Below are positions 5,488 through 5,536 of a stretch of 5,536 bases of DNA, piece after piece. The position numbers and the translations under genes are program-made. Source of the DNA: an uncultured Oscillospiraceae bacterium (lineage in GTDB: Bacteria; Bacillota; Clostridia; Oscillospirales; Ruminococcaceae). Each line of letters opens with the position of its first letter. Position 1 is the stretch's first letter. The stretch is from positions 1-5,536 of the forward strand of contig CAKSGA010000123.1 in NCBI GenBank assembly GCA_934454435.1, read 5' to 3'. Below the pieces are notes generated by a model. It did not search any database and had not been told where the DNA came from. It worked only from the letters and a program-made list of their open reading frames with translations.

Positions 5488-5536
5488 TCAACAATAAGTG
5501 ACCAGATAGTTCAAACACTAACCGCACCCCCGGAGT

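Noticed and set aside
5488..5536. Terminator after the last gene
   Set aside because: Only a C-rich stretch near the window end (ACCGCACCCCCGGAGT) is present; a partner arm, if any, lies outside the window.

Overview
The window reads as chromosomal DNA of a Gram-positive Clostridia-type bacterium, most likely a Ruminococcus-like member of the Oscillospiraceae. The clues are strong AGGAGG ribosome sites, sigma-A type promoters, GC-rich genes beside AT-rich gaps, and two surface proteins ending in an NPxTG sorting signal. The genus is inferred from style, not from a diagnostic marker.

Layout. Bases 1-129 hold the 3' end of an upstream gene with an acidic Ala/Glu/Ser-rich tail, closed by a clean terminator. 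Bases 249-2366 (+) encode RNase R, complete from winged helix to S1 domain, with all four catalytic aspartates. A bidirectional terminator (2374-2412) separates it from a convergent gene at 2423-3706 (-), a PLP-dependent O-acetylhomoserine sulfhydrylase (MetY). MetY has a perfect-consensus sigma-A promoter and a roughly 83-nt leader with a strong hairpin directly before the ribosome site. Divergent from it, at 3941-4405 (+), is a small secreted Gly/Asn/Thr-rich protein. At 4615-5487 (+) is a larger secreted protein with an aromatic-rich N-terminal domain and an acidic repeat linker. Both end in G-N-P-x-T-G-V, a hydrophobic segment and a basic tail. Each is its own transcription unit: a terminator lies at 4428-4468 and a good promoter at 4527-4555.

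How the genes fit together. RNase R (RNA decay and quality control) and MetY (methionine/homocysteine synthesis) are housekeeping genes with no evident link to the surface proteins. The two NPxTG proteins probably share one anchoring enzyme, which is not encoded here. The least explained parts are the N-terminal domain of the 290-residue surface protein and the metY leader RNA. I saw no mobile element, CRISPR array, tRNA or rRNA.
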